The notes below the pieces were generated by a model, which was not told the origin of the DNA, did not search any database, and was given only the letters and a program-made list of their open reading frames with translations. Source: Sphingomonas limnosediminicola (GTDB taxonomy: Bacteria > Pseudomonadota > Alphaproteobacteria > Sphingomonadales > Sphingomonadaceae). Taken from it: a DNA stretch of 64,000 bases. Location: the NCBI RefSeq assembly GCF_039537965.1, contig NZ_BAABBM010000001.1, forward strand, positions 2,517,501 to 2,581,500. Reading direction: 5' to 3'. Shown here one piece after another: positions 34,479-49,589 of the stretch. The position numbers and the translations under genes are program-made. How positions within the stretch are numbered: position 1 is the first letter of the stretch; each line of letters begins with the position of its first letter.

Positions 34479-37082
34479 ATGAAGTTCGAGCGTCTGAACG
34501 TCCCCAACTGGCCGCTGCCCGACCTCGTCGCGTTCAACCAGCGCGTCCACGATCGGATTGACCCTTGGTTCGCGCGGCGCTGGGTGCGCTGGGGCGCCTA
34601 TGCTTTTGCTGGCCTGGTCATGCTTGTTGCGGCGATGTGGGTCTATTTCGCGAGCGGTCTTCCGTCGTCGCAGACGTTGCTTGCCTACCAGCCGCCGCTG
34701 CCCGCCAACATTCGCGGCTATGATGGAACGCCCATTCAGACGTTTGCGCGGGAGCGCCGCGTCGAGCTTTCCTACGACGAATATCCGCCGATTGTCGTCC
34801 ACGCCTTCATCTCTGCGGAAGACAAGAACTTCTTCACCCACCCCGGGGTCGACATTACGGGCTTGATCGGGGCGGTCGCGGATTATTCGATCAAGAGCAT
34901 TATAGGTGGCGGCCGCGCCAAAGGCGGTTCGACGATCACGCAGCAGGTCGCGAAATATCTGCTCCGGGATTCGAGCTATAATGTCGGCCGCAAGGCGCGC
35001 GAGGCAATCCTCGCGTTCCGGCTCGAGTCGACGCTGACCAAGCAGCAGATTCTCGAGCTGTACTTCAATTCGATCTTCCTCGGCCGCAACGCTTATGGCG
35101 TGCAGGCGGCGTCGCGGGCCTATTTCGACAAGGACGTCAACGAGCTGACGCTTCCGGAGGCGGCCTATCTGGCGGTGCTGCCCAAGGCTCCGTCGAACTA
35201 TGACCCCGTGCGCGCGACCCAAAAGGCGCTAGACCGTCGCAACTATGTGCTGCGCGAGATGAGCCGCAACGGCTACATCACGGAGGCGCAGTGGCACGAA
35301 GCCGCCGCAACGCCGCTCGGCACCATCCGCTACGGCAGCAGCGAAAAGTTCCAGCAACAGGGCGGCTTCTTTATGGAAGAGGTGCGCCGCGAGCTGATCA
35401 AGCAGTTCGGCGAAGGCGCCGACGCTGGGGCGAACAGCCTTTATGCCGGCGGCTTGTGGGTGCGATCCTCGATGGACCCGGTGATCCAGGACGCTGCGGC
35501 CAAGGCGCTTCGCGATGGCCTGGTCCGGTACGACGGCGGCCGCAGCTGGAAAGATCTGGGCCAGAGCGTGGACCTATCAAAAGATTGGGCAGGGCAACTC
35601 GACCGAGCTGCGGTCGGAACCGGCTATGCCGATTGGCTGAAGGCTGTCGTGCTTTCCAAGGGCGACGAGCAGGCGACGATCGGGTTCACCAACGGGTCGC
35701 AAGGGACGCTTCCGGCATCGGCCGCAGCCATGCCCGTCCGCGGCGAGGCCACGCGCGCGTTCGACGCGCTGAAGCCCGGCATGATCATCATCGTGAAGCA
35801 GACCTCTCCGGGCAGCTGGCAGCTGAAGTCGGTTCCCGCCGTGTCCGGCGGCATGCTCGCCGAGGAGGTGCACACCGGGCGCGTGCTGGCGATGCAGGGC
35901 GGCTTCGACGTGGTCGGATCGAGCTACAACCGAGCGGTGCAGGCGCTCCGCCAGCCAGGCTCCGCGTTCAAGCCAATCGTCTATGTCACAGCGCTTGAGA
36001 ATGGCTTCACGCCCGCCACCATCGAGGAGGACGCGCCATTCTGCGTGTGGCAGGGCGCCGGCCTCGGCAACAAGTGCTTCGTCAATTTCGATCGCCGTTC
36101 GGCTGGCCCGCACACGTTGCGCTGGGGCGTCGAGCAATCGCGCAATCTGATGACCGTGCGTGCCGCATCCACCGTCGGCATGGCTAAGATCACTGATACG
36201 GCGCGGAAGCTTGGTGTCGGCGACTATGGCAACTTCCTGTCATTCGCGCTGGGCGCTGGGGATACGACGGTGCTTCGGCTGACAAACGCTTATGCGATCC
36301 TGGCCAACCAAGGCCGCTCGGTGAAGCCGACCACCATCGATTACGTTCAGGATCGCAACGGCAAGGTCATCTACCGCACCGACAACCGCTGCGCCGTCAT
36401 GGGCAATTGCAACGCGGCCGACTGGGACGGAAAAGCGATGCCTCGTCCCCCGAGCCGCACGCGCCAACTGCTCGAGCCGATGGCCGCGTTCCAGATGGTC
36501 CACATCATGGAAGGCGTCATTCAGCGCGGCACGGCGACTGTTCTGCGCGATCTAGACCGTCCATTGTTCGGCAAGACGGGCACGACCAACGGGCCGACCA
36601 ACGTCTGGTTCGTGGGCGGAACGCCGGACATCGTCGCCGGGGTCTATCTCGGCTACGACCAGCCGCGGCCTCTCGGCGGCTGGGCACAGGGCGGCCGTAT
36701 CTCGGCGCCGATCTGGAAGGAATGGGCGCAGACCGCCCTCAAGGATCAGCCCAAGGTCCCGTTCGTGGCGCCGCCGGGGATCCGCTGGGTCCGGATCGAC
36801 CGCGCGAGCGGCAAGCGCGTCTTCGGCGTTTTCCCGACCGACAACGATCCCAAGGCGCAGGTGATCTGGGAGGCGTTCCAGCCGCAGACCGAGCCGCGTA
36901 GAAATTATCGGTCGGTGACGGGCAATCCTTATGACGCCGAAGCGCAGGAAGCGGCACGGCAGCAACAGATCCAGCAATTGCTCGCCGCGCGGCAAGCGGC
37001 AAAGGAGCGGTCGGCTGTCCGGCCGGCGCCAGCGGCGACACCGCCGCCATCGACTGGCTTGCCAACGCAGAACAGCCTCTAA
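34479..37082 (+). CDS. mrcA: Penicillin-binding protein 1A
   Basis: Bifunctional class A PBP, 867 aa. N-terminal cytoplasmic tail and one helix (AYAFAGLVMLVAAMWVYFA), then the GT51 glycosyltransferase domain with catalytic E114 in SAEDKNFFTHPGVD and KGGSTITQQVAKYLL, EAYLAVLPKAP-like motif. The transpeptidase carries S495 in RQPGSAFKPIVY (SxxK), EQSRNLMTVR (SxN) and K699 in FGKTGTTNGPTNVWFVGG (KTG). Between them is an insertion with an OB-like segment, typical for Gram-negative PBP1A. The C-terminus is Gln/Ala/Pro-rich and disordered. In operon with the amidase and prfB. Confidence 0.96.
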   Translation: MKFERLNVPNWPLPDLVAFNQRVHDRIDPWFARRWVRWGAYAFAGLVMLVAAMWVYFASGLPSSQTLLAYQPPLPANIRGYDGTPIQTFARERRVELSYDEYPPIVVHAFISAEDKNFFTHPGVDITGLIGAVADYSIKSIIGGGRAKGGSTITQQVAKYLLRDSSYNVGRKAREAILAFRLESTLTKQQILELYFNSIFLGRNAYGVQAASRAYFDKDVNELTLPEAAYLAVLPKAPSNYDPVRATQKALDRRNYVLREMSRNGYITEAQWHEAAATPLGTIRYGSSEKFQQQGGFFMEEVRRELIKQFGEGADAGANSLYAGGLWVRSSMDPVIQDAAAKALRDGLVRYDGGRSWKDLGQSVDLSKDWAGQLDRAAVGTGYADWLKAVVLSKGDEQATIGFTNGSQGTLPASAAAMPVRGEATRAFDALKPGMIIIVKQTSPGSWQLKSVPAVSGGMLAEEVHTGRVLAMQGGFDVVGSSYNRAVQALRQPGSAFKPIVYVTALENGFTPATIEEDAPFCVWQGAGLGNKCFVNFDRRSAGPHTLRWGVEQSRNLMTVRAASTVGMAKITDTARKLGVGDYGNFLSFALGAGDTTVLRLTNAYAILANQGRSVKPTTIDYVQDRNGKVIYRTDNRCAVMGNCNAADWDGKAMPRPPSRTRQLLEPMAAFQMVHIMEGVIQRGTATVLRDLDRPLFGKTGTTNGPTNVWFVGGTPDIVAGVYLGYDQPRPLGGWAQGGRISAPIWKEWAQTALKDQPKVPFVAPPGIRWVRIDRASGKRVFGVFPTDNDPKAQVIWEAFQPQTEPRRNYRSVTGNPYDAEAQEAARQQQIQQLLAARQAAKERSAVRPAPAATPPPSTGLPTQNSL

Positions 37083-37121
37083 TAGGGCTTTTCGCTTAGT
37101 TCTTTCGAAGGTTGTTTCATT

Positions 37122-38249
37122 ATGCGCGCCGAAGCGCAGGCTCATATCGACCGGATCAATGCCGCAACCGCGCTGCTGCGCCGGTTCCTTGACTGGGACC
37201 GGGCGATGAAGCGCCTTGAGGAGCTGAACGCGAAGGTTGAGGACTCGACGTTGTGGGACGATCCCAAGGCAGCGCAGGAGGTCATGCGTGAGCGGCGGCG
37301 GCTGGAGGAAGCGATCGGCGCCACGCGGACGATCGAGCGCGAGCTGGCCGACAACATCGAGATGATCGAGCTGGCCGAAAGCGAAGGCGACAGCGCACTG
37401 GTCGACGACGCGGTGCAAAGTCTCTCAGAGCTTGCGGACCGCGCCGACCGCGACAAGGTCGCCGCGCTGTTGGCCGGCGAGGCTGACGCCAACAACGCTT
37501 ATGTCGAGATCAACGCCGGGGCCGGCGGCACCGAGAGCCAGGATTGGGCCGAGATGCTGCAGCGCATGTACACGCGCTGGGGCGAACGGCACGGCATGAA
37601 GGTCGAGTTGATCGACCACCATTCGGGCGAGCAGGCGGGCATCAAGTCGGCGACGATCTTGGTCAAAGGCGAGAACGCCTACGGCAATCTCAAGACCGAG
37701 AGCGGCGTACACCGGCTGGTGCGGATCAGCCCATATGACGCCAATGCGCGCCGCCACACGAGCTTTTCAAGCATCTGGGTCTATCCCGAGGTCGACGACG
37801 ACATCGACATTCAAATCAACGAGGCCGAGCTGCGCATCGACACCTATCGGGCGTCCGGCGCGGGCGGGCAGCACGTCAATACGACAGATAGCGCGGTGCG
37901 GATCACGCACATCCCGACGGGGATCGTGGTTGCGTGCCAGAACGAGCGATCCCAGCACAAGAACCGCGCGTCCGCGCTCAAGCAACTGAAGGCGCGCCTG
38001 TACGAGGCCGAGCTTCAGAAGCGCGAAGCAGAAGCGAATGCTGCCAATGCCGCCAAGACGGACATCGGCTGGGGGCACCAGATCCGCTCCTATGTTCTGC
38101 AACCGTATCAGCTGGTGAAGGACCTCCGCACGGGCGTCACCTCGACCAGTCCCAGCGACACGCTCGACGGGGACCTCGATCGCTTCATGGCCGCCGCTTT
38201 GTCGCAGCGGGTGACCGGCGAGACCGTCGAGGTCGAGGATGTGGACTAG
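37122..38249 (+). CDS. prfB: Peptide chain release factor 2
   Basis: RF2, 375 aa, terminates at UGA and UAA. Seen: the helical N-terminal domain, the ribosome-facing [19 protein letters not shown] (the stop-recognition tripeptide is SPY where E. coli has SPF), and the catalytic GGQ in [17 protein letters not shown]. The programmed +1 frameshift of many prfB genes is absent: at the equivalent place (FLDWD, near 37188) the DNA reads CTT GAC, so the frame is continuous and there is no in-frame TGA. That loss is known in several alphaproteobacteria and removes RF2 autoregulation. 39 bp after mrcA; overlaps the methyltransferase by 11 bp. Confidence 0.96.
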   Translation: MRAEAQAHIDRINAATALLRRFLDWDRAMKRLEELNAKVEDSTLWDDPKAAQEVMRERRRLEEAIGATRTIERELADNIEMIELAESEGDSALVDDAVQSLSELADRADRDKVAALLAGEADANNAYVEINAGAGGTESQDWAEMLQRMYTRWGERHGMKVELIDHHSGEQAGIKSATILVKGENAYGNLKTESGVHRLVRISPYDANARRHTSFSSIWVYPEVDDDIDIQINEAELRIDTYRASGAGGQHVNTTDSAVRITHIPTGIVVACQNERSQHKNRASALKQLKARLYEAELQKREAEANAANAAKTDIGWGHQIRSYVLQPYQLVKDLRTGVTSTSPSDTLDGDLDRFMAAALSQRVTGETVEVEDVD

Positions 38250-38928
38250 GGCACTAGCGCTGGGGGCGGTTGCCGCGCTCGCGTCATGCCGCGCGCAGCC
38301 GACCGAGCCGAAATTTCCGACTGCGCACCGCGACGTCGCCCCGATCGTTGGCGACGCCTTCTCCACCGAAGATGCGCGCGACCGTGTCGGTGAGGCTGAA
38401 GAAGTCATGCAGCTTGCCGAACTGAAGCCCGGCATGTCGGTTGCGGATGTCGGCGCGGGCGAGGGCTATTACACGGTCAGGCTGGCGCCGGTCGTCGGCA
38501 AGAAGGGCAGGGTGCTGGCCGAGGATATCGTGCCCGAAGTGCGTGATGGCCTTTCCGACCGCGTTCAGCGCGAGCAGCTGGACAACGTGTCGGTTAAGCT
38601 GGGTACGCCGGACGATCCGATGCTGCCGGCAGCCTCGTTCGACCGCGTGCTGATGGTGCACATGTACCATGAGGTTCAATCGCCTTACGCATTCCTTTGG
38701 CATTTGCGCGATGGCGTGAAGCCGAACGGACTGGTTGTCGTCGTCGATTCCAACCGCCCCGTCAGCCGTCACGGCATTCCGCCCGCGGAACTGAAGTGCG
38801 AGTTCGCCGCGCTTGGAATGCAGCCGGTGAAGTTTCAGATGCTCACCGGCGGCGAGGTCTACTACATGGCCTTCCGCGCGACCGGTCCGAAGCCCGCGCC
38901 CGACAAGATCGTGCCCTGCAAGGGCTAG
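38239..38928 (+). CDS. Class I SAM methyltransferase with lipoprotein signal
   Basis: 229 residues. The N-terminus [17 protein letters not shown] has a basic start, a hydrophobic core and a lipobox (LASC), so the protein is predicted to be a lipoprotein outside the cytoplasm. The rest is a Rossmann methyltransferase: [22 protein letters not shown] (SAM motif I), [24 protein letters not shown] (motif IV) and [15 protein letters not shown]. Related predicted secreted methyltransferases exist in other proteobacteria, but SAM is not known in the periplasm, so the activity is puzzling. A start after the lipobox would need a different codon; no internal Met with SD is evident before residue 57. Overlaps prfB by 11 bp and the JAB gene by CTAG. 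Confidence 0.85.
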   Translation: MWTRALALGAVAALASCRAQPTEPKFPTAHRDVAPIVGDAFSTEDARDRVGEAEEVMQLAELKPGMSVADVGAGEGYYTVRLAPVVGKKGRVLAEDIVPEVRDGLSDRVQREQLDNVSVKLGTPDDPMLPAASFDRVLMVHMYHEVQSPYAFLWHLRDGVKPNGLVVVVDSNRPVSRHGIPPAELKCEFAALGMQPVKFQMLTGGEVYYMAFRATGPKPAPDKIVPCKG

Positions 38929-39329
38929 GGCAGGCCCAATTTCCGAAAGCTGGTGCAATGTTCGCCGGCGAAGATCAGATGATCCAGCACCGTGCAATCA
39001 ACGGCTTCAGCGGCGGTCGCGAGGCGGCGCGTGGCGCGGCAGTCGGATTCACTGGGACGCGGATCCCCGCTCGGATGGTTATGCGCGAGGACGATACCGA
39101 CGCTGCCGTGCGTCGCGGCGTCGAGGATGATCGTGCGCAGCGGGAACGCGGCGCCCGTCTCGTCGCCCTGGTGCCGCGACAGATGGACGCAGTGCGATTG
39201 GTCATCGACATGCGCGACCCACAGGCTTTCTCGCGTGGGGTCGGCGTCGGCCAGGCAGCCGGCAAAGAATTCGGTCGCGGCCCTGAGGCCGCCGAGCTTC
39301 AGCGGAAGTTCGGCACGCTGATACTGCAT
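38925..39329 (-). CDS. JAB/MPN-domain protein, RadC-like, without HhH domain
   Basis: 134 residues corresponding only to the C-terminal metalloprotease-like half of RadC. The zinc motif is seen as LAHNHPSGDPRPSESD, with the preceding Glu/His region poorly kept (SLWVAHVDDQ). The helix-hairpin-helix N-terminal half of full-length RadC (about 220 aa) is missing, and there is no upstream frame that supplies it. RadC is no longer thought to be a repair protein and its role is unknown. Stop interlocks with the methyltransferase (CTAG). Confidence 0.82.
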   Translation of the reverse strand: MQYQRAELPLKLGGLRAATEFFAGCLADADPTRESLWVAHVDDQSHCVHLSRHQGDETGAAFPLRTIILDAATHGSVGIVLAHNHPSGDPRPSESDCRATRRLATAAEAVDCTVLDHLIFAGEHCTSFRKLGLP

Positions 39330-39458
39330 GCCGCTTAGCTAGGAGCGACGCCGAAACCGAGCCATCCCAACCTGATGGAATGCGGAGCCAGCTTTATCCA
39401 CAACAGATGTTGTTGGGCATCTTGGACGCTGCCCACGCTGTGGTTAGATTGTCCTCCG

Positions 39459-40253
39459 ATGCAGCAATATCTCGACCTGATGCAGCGGATACTCGACGAG
39501 GGCGTCGAACAGCAGGACCGCACCGGAACCGGCACCTTGTCGACCTTCGGCGCGCAGATGCGCTTCGACCTTCGCAACGGTTTCCCGCTGCTGACGACGA
39601 AGAAGCTGCACCTTCGCTCGATCATCATCGAACTTTTGTGGTTCCTGCGCGGCGATACCAACGTTCGATGGCTGAACGAGCGCAAGGTCAGCATCTGGGA
39701 CGAGTGGGCGGACGAGGAAGGCAATCTTGGCCCAGTTTACGGCAAGCAGTGGCGCGACTGGGAGACGCCGGACGGACGCCATGTCGACCAGATCAAGAAT
39801 CTCGTCGATCTTATCCGCAACGATCCCTTCTCGCGGCGGCAGATCGTCACCGCTTGGAACCCGGGCGAAATTCACAGGATGGCGCTGGCGCCTTGCCATT
39901 GCCTGTTCCAGACGCAAGTCGCCGCGGGCCGGCTGAACCTGCAGCTTTACCAGCGCAGCGCAGACGTCTTCCTTGGCGTGCCGTTCAACATCGCTTCCTA
40001 TGCGCTGCTGACCCACATGCTGGCGCGTGAATGCGGGCTTGAGCCCGGCGTGTTCGTCTGGACCGGCGGGGACTGCCACCTCTACTCGAACCACCTCGAG
40101 CAGGCTCGGCTCCAGCTGTCGCGCGAGCCTCGCTCTTTGCCGCGGCTAGTGATCAAGGATCGCGGGCAAGATCTGTTCGGCTATGAGGCCGAGGACTTCC
40201 AGTTCGAAAATTACGAGCCGCACCCGCATATTTCAGCGCCCGTCGCAGTCTGA
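39459..40253 (+). CDS. thyA: Thymidylate synthase
   Basis: Converts dUMP to dTMP with methylene-tetrahydrofolate, producing dihydrofolate that FolA (1.5 kb) recycles. 264 aa, the same length as E. coli ThyA. Seen: [46 protein letters not shown], catalytic Cys in [32 protein letters not shown] and [11 protein letters not shown]. The start at 39459 matches the family N-terminus MQQYLDLM; an open extension to 39375 is rejected. Stand-alone gene; the 129 bp before it hold nothing I can name. Confidence 0.97.
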   Translation: MQQYLDLMQRILDEGVEQQDRTGTGTLSTFGAQMRFDLRNGFPLLTTKKLHLRSIIIELLWFLRGDTNVRWLNERKVSIWDEWADEEGNLGPVYGKQWRDWETPDGRHVDQIKNLVDLIRNDPFSRRQIVTAWNPGEIHRMALAPCHCLFQTQVAAGRLNLQLYQRSADVFLGVPFNIASYALLTHMLARECGLEPGVFVWTGGDCHLYSNHLEQARLQLSREPRSLPRLVIKDRGQDLFGYEAEDFQFENYEPHPHISAPVAV

Positions 40254-40350
40254 CGTCACTTCTTCGACACAATCGGAAAATTCCGCAGCCGGAATGGAGC
40301 CGTTCCAATTTCGCTGCGTTAGGTTTTGCCGTCAGTTGAGGAGAACAAGA

Positions 40351-40491
40351 ATGCTGCACAAGGTAACCACCGTCGTCTTAATCGGCACTGCACTCGCGCT
40401 GGCGGCGTGTAACACGGTCCGTGGCGCTGCCCGCGACGTAAACTCGGTGGCTAATTGCACCGAAAACTCGATCAATGGACGTAACTGCTAA
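40351..40491 (+). CDS. Entericidin-like small lipoprotein, copy 1
   Basis: 46 residues with a strong SD (GAGGAG). The signal peptide MLHKVTTVVLIGTALALAAC ends in a lipobox (LAAC), so the mature product is a 27-residue lipopeptide: CNTVRGAARDVNSVANCTEN, ending GRNC. Matches the entericidin EcnA/EcnB family (NTV-GAG-DV pattern), small envelope lipoproteins linked to stress and programmed lysis in enterics; in alphaproteobacteria they are constitutive unknowns. Two extra Cys (CTEN and the C-terminal Cys) distinguish this pair. A paralogue follows 69 bp downstream. Confidence 0.88.
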   Translation: MLHKVTTVVLIGTALALAACNTVRGAARDVNSVANCTENSINGRNC

Positions 40492-40560
40492 GGTTCATCC
40501 GCTAGACAAGTGGCCGTCGCTATGGCCATGGTCGTTCCGCATGCTTAACGGAGGAAGACC

Positions 40561-40701
40561 ATGGTTCGGAAGCTTTTGACTGTTGCGTTGATTAGCGGTG
40601 CACTCGGCGCTGCGGCCTGCAACACGGTCAGAGGCGCTGCTGCTGACGTGAACTCGGCTGCGACCTGCACCGAGAACGCCATGCACGGAGGTCGCTGCTA
40701 A
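40561..40701 (+). CDS. Entericidin-like small lipoprotein, copy 2
   Basis: 46 residues, same length and layout as the gene before it: signal peptide, lipobox GAAC, mature CNTVRGAAADVNSAATCTEN and a terminal GGRC. About 60% identical to copy 1 by eye, with all three mature Cys kept, so they are a tandem duplication. SD is ACGGAGGAAG, 6-7 bp before ATG 40561. Followed by a strong terminator. No immunity-type partner is visible unless the two copies themselves act as a pair. Confidence 0.88.
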   Translation: MVRKLLTVALISGALGAAACNTVRGAAADVNSAATCTENAMHGGRC

Positions 40702-40730
40702 ACAGCAGCGGACCGCTCGGCCCAAAAGAT

Positions 40731-40766
40731 AAGCCCCGCCGGATCGCTCCGGCGGGGCTTTTTCTT
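40731..40766 (+). terminator. Strong intrinsic terminator, probably bidirectional
   Basis: 12-bp stem AAGCCCCGCCGG / CCGGCGGGGCTT (40731-40742 / 40749-40760) with a 6-nt loop, followed by TTTCTT on the plus strand. It ends the entericidin transcript and lies 18 bp past the rpoC stop, where the minus-strand side has ATCTTTT, so it probably serves rpoBC too. Confidence 0.88.
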
Positions 40767-40783
40767 TGGCAATCTGCGGAGAC

Positions 40784-45055
<4,272 letters not shown>

Positions 45056-45067
45056 ATCAAACTCCTG

Positions 45068-45092
45068 ACCCCTCCCCGCACGGGGGAGGGGT
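45068..45092 (-). repeat. GC-rich hairpin in the rpoB-rpoC junction
   Basis: ACCCCTCCCC (45068-45077) and GGGGAGGGGT (45083-45092) form a perfect 10-bp stem with a 5-nt loop. On the mRNA its 3' arm ends 2-4 nt before the rpoC Shine-Dalgarno (CAGGAG). No T-run follows, so it is not a terminator. Hairpins of this composition recur between genes in sphingomonad genomes, so it may be one copy of a dispersed element; only one copy is seen in this window. Confidence 0.65.
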
Positions 45093-45107
45093 ATTGGATG
45101 CAATCAG

Positions 45108-49280
<4,173 letters not shown>

Positions 49281-49488
49281 GTGCTTCCCTGCGCTAGGCG
49301 GGAACGCACGGAAACGCCCCCGCTGAGTCTCCCCGGCCGCTAAGCCGGGCGTGGTGTGGAGCGCTGTCCCGCTATCCCTCTCCATGCGTGCGGTCCGTGC
49401 GCCGTTCGGACCCTGTCCCGGAGAGGACGGGAAAAGCCCCGGGCGCACGAAGCCGTGCGGCGAGGCCGTCTATTTGTTGGATATGCCC

Positions 49489-49516
49489 CATATAGCCCCT
49501 CGGAATACCGTTGCAA
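49489..49516 (-). promoter_or_regulatory. Candidate sigma-70-type promoter for rpoBC
   Basis: On the minus strand TTGCAA (49516-49511), a 16-bp spacer and TATATG (49494-49489). About 200 nt of leader to the rpoB start includes a CCCGGC/GCCGGG hairpin (49333-49350). The promoter sits between the TonB-receptor terminator and rpoB, as expected if rpoB is its own unit. Confidence 0.5.
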
Positions 49517-49531
49517 GTGGGTGCGCACACG

Positions 49532-49566
49532 AAAAACGGGGCGCCTCCACGAAGGAGCCGCCCCGT
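49532..49566 (-). terminator. Intrinsic terminator of the TonB receptor gene
   Basis: 13-bp stem with one mismatch, ACGGGGCGCCTCC (49536-49548) pairing with GGAGCCGCCCCGT (49554-49566), and a 5-nt loop. On the minus strand it is followed by a run of T (plus-strand A at 49532-49536). It lies 24 bp past the receptor stop. Confidence 0.85.
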
Positions 49567-49589
49567 CATCGGAGAGGCTTGTAAAGCTG

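Noticed and set aside
37170..37200. Programmed +1 frameshift in prfB
   Set aside because: There is no in-frame TGA; the reading frame is continuous through the equivalent site.
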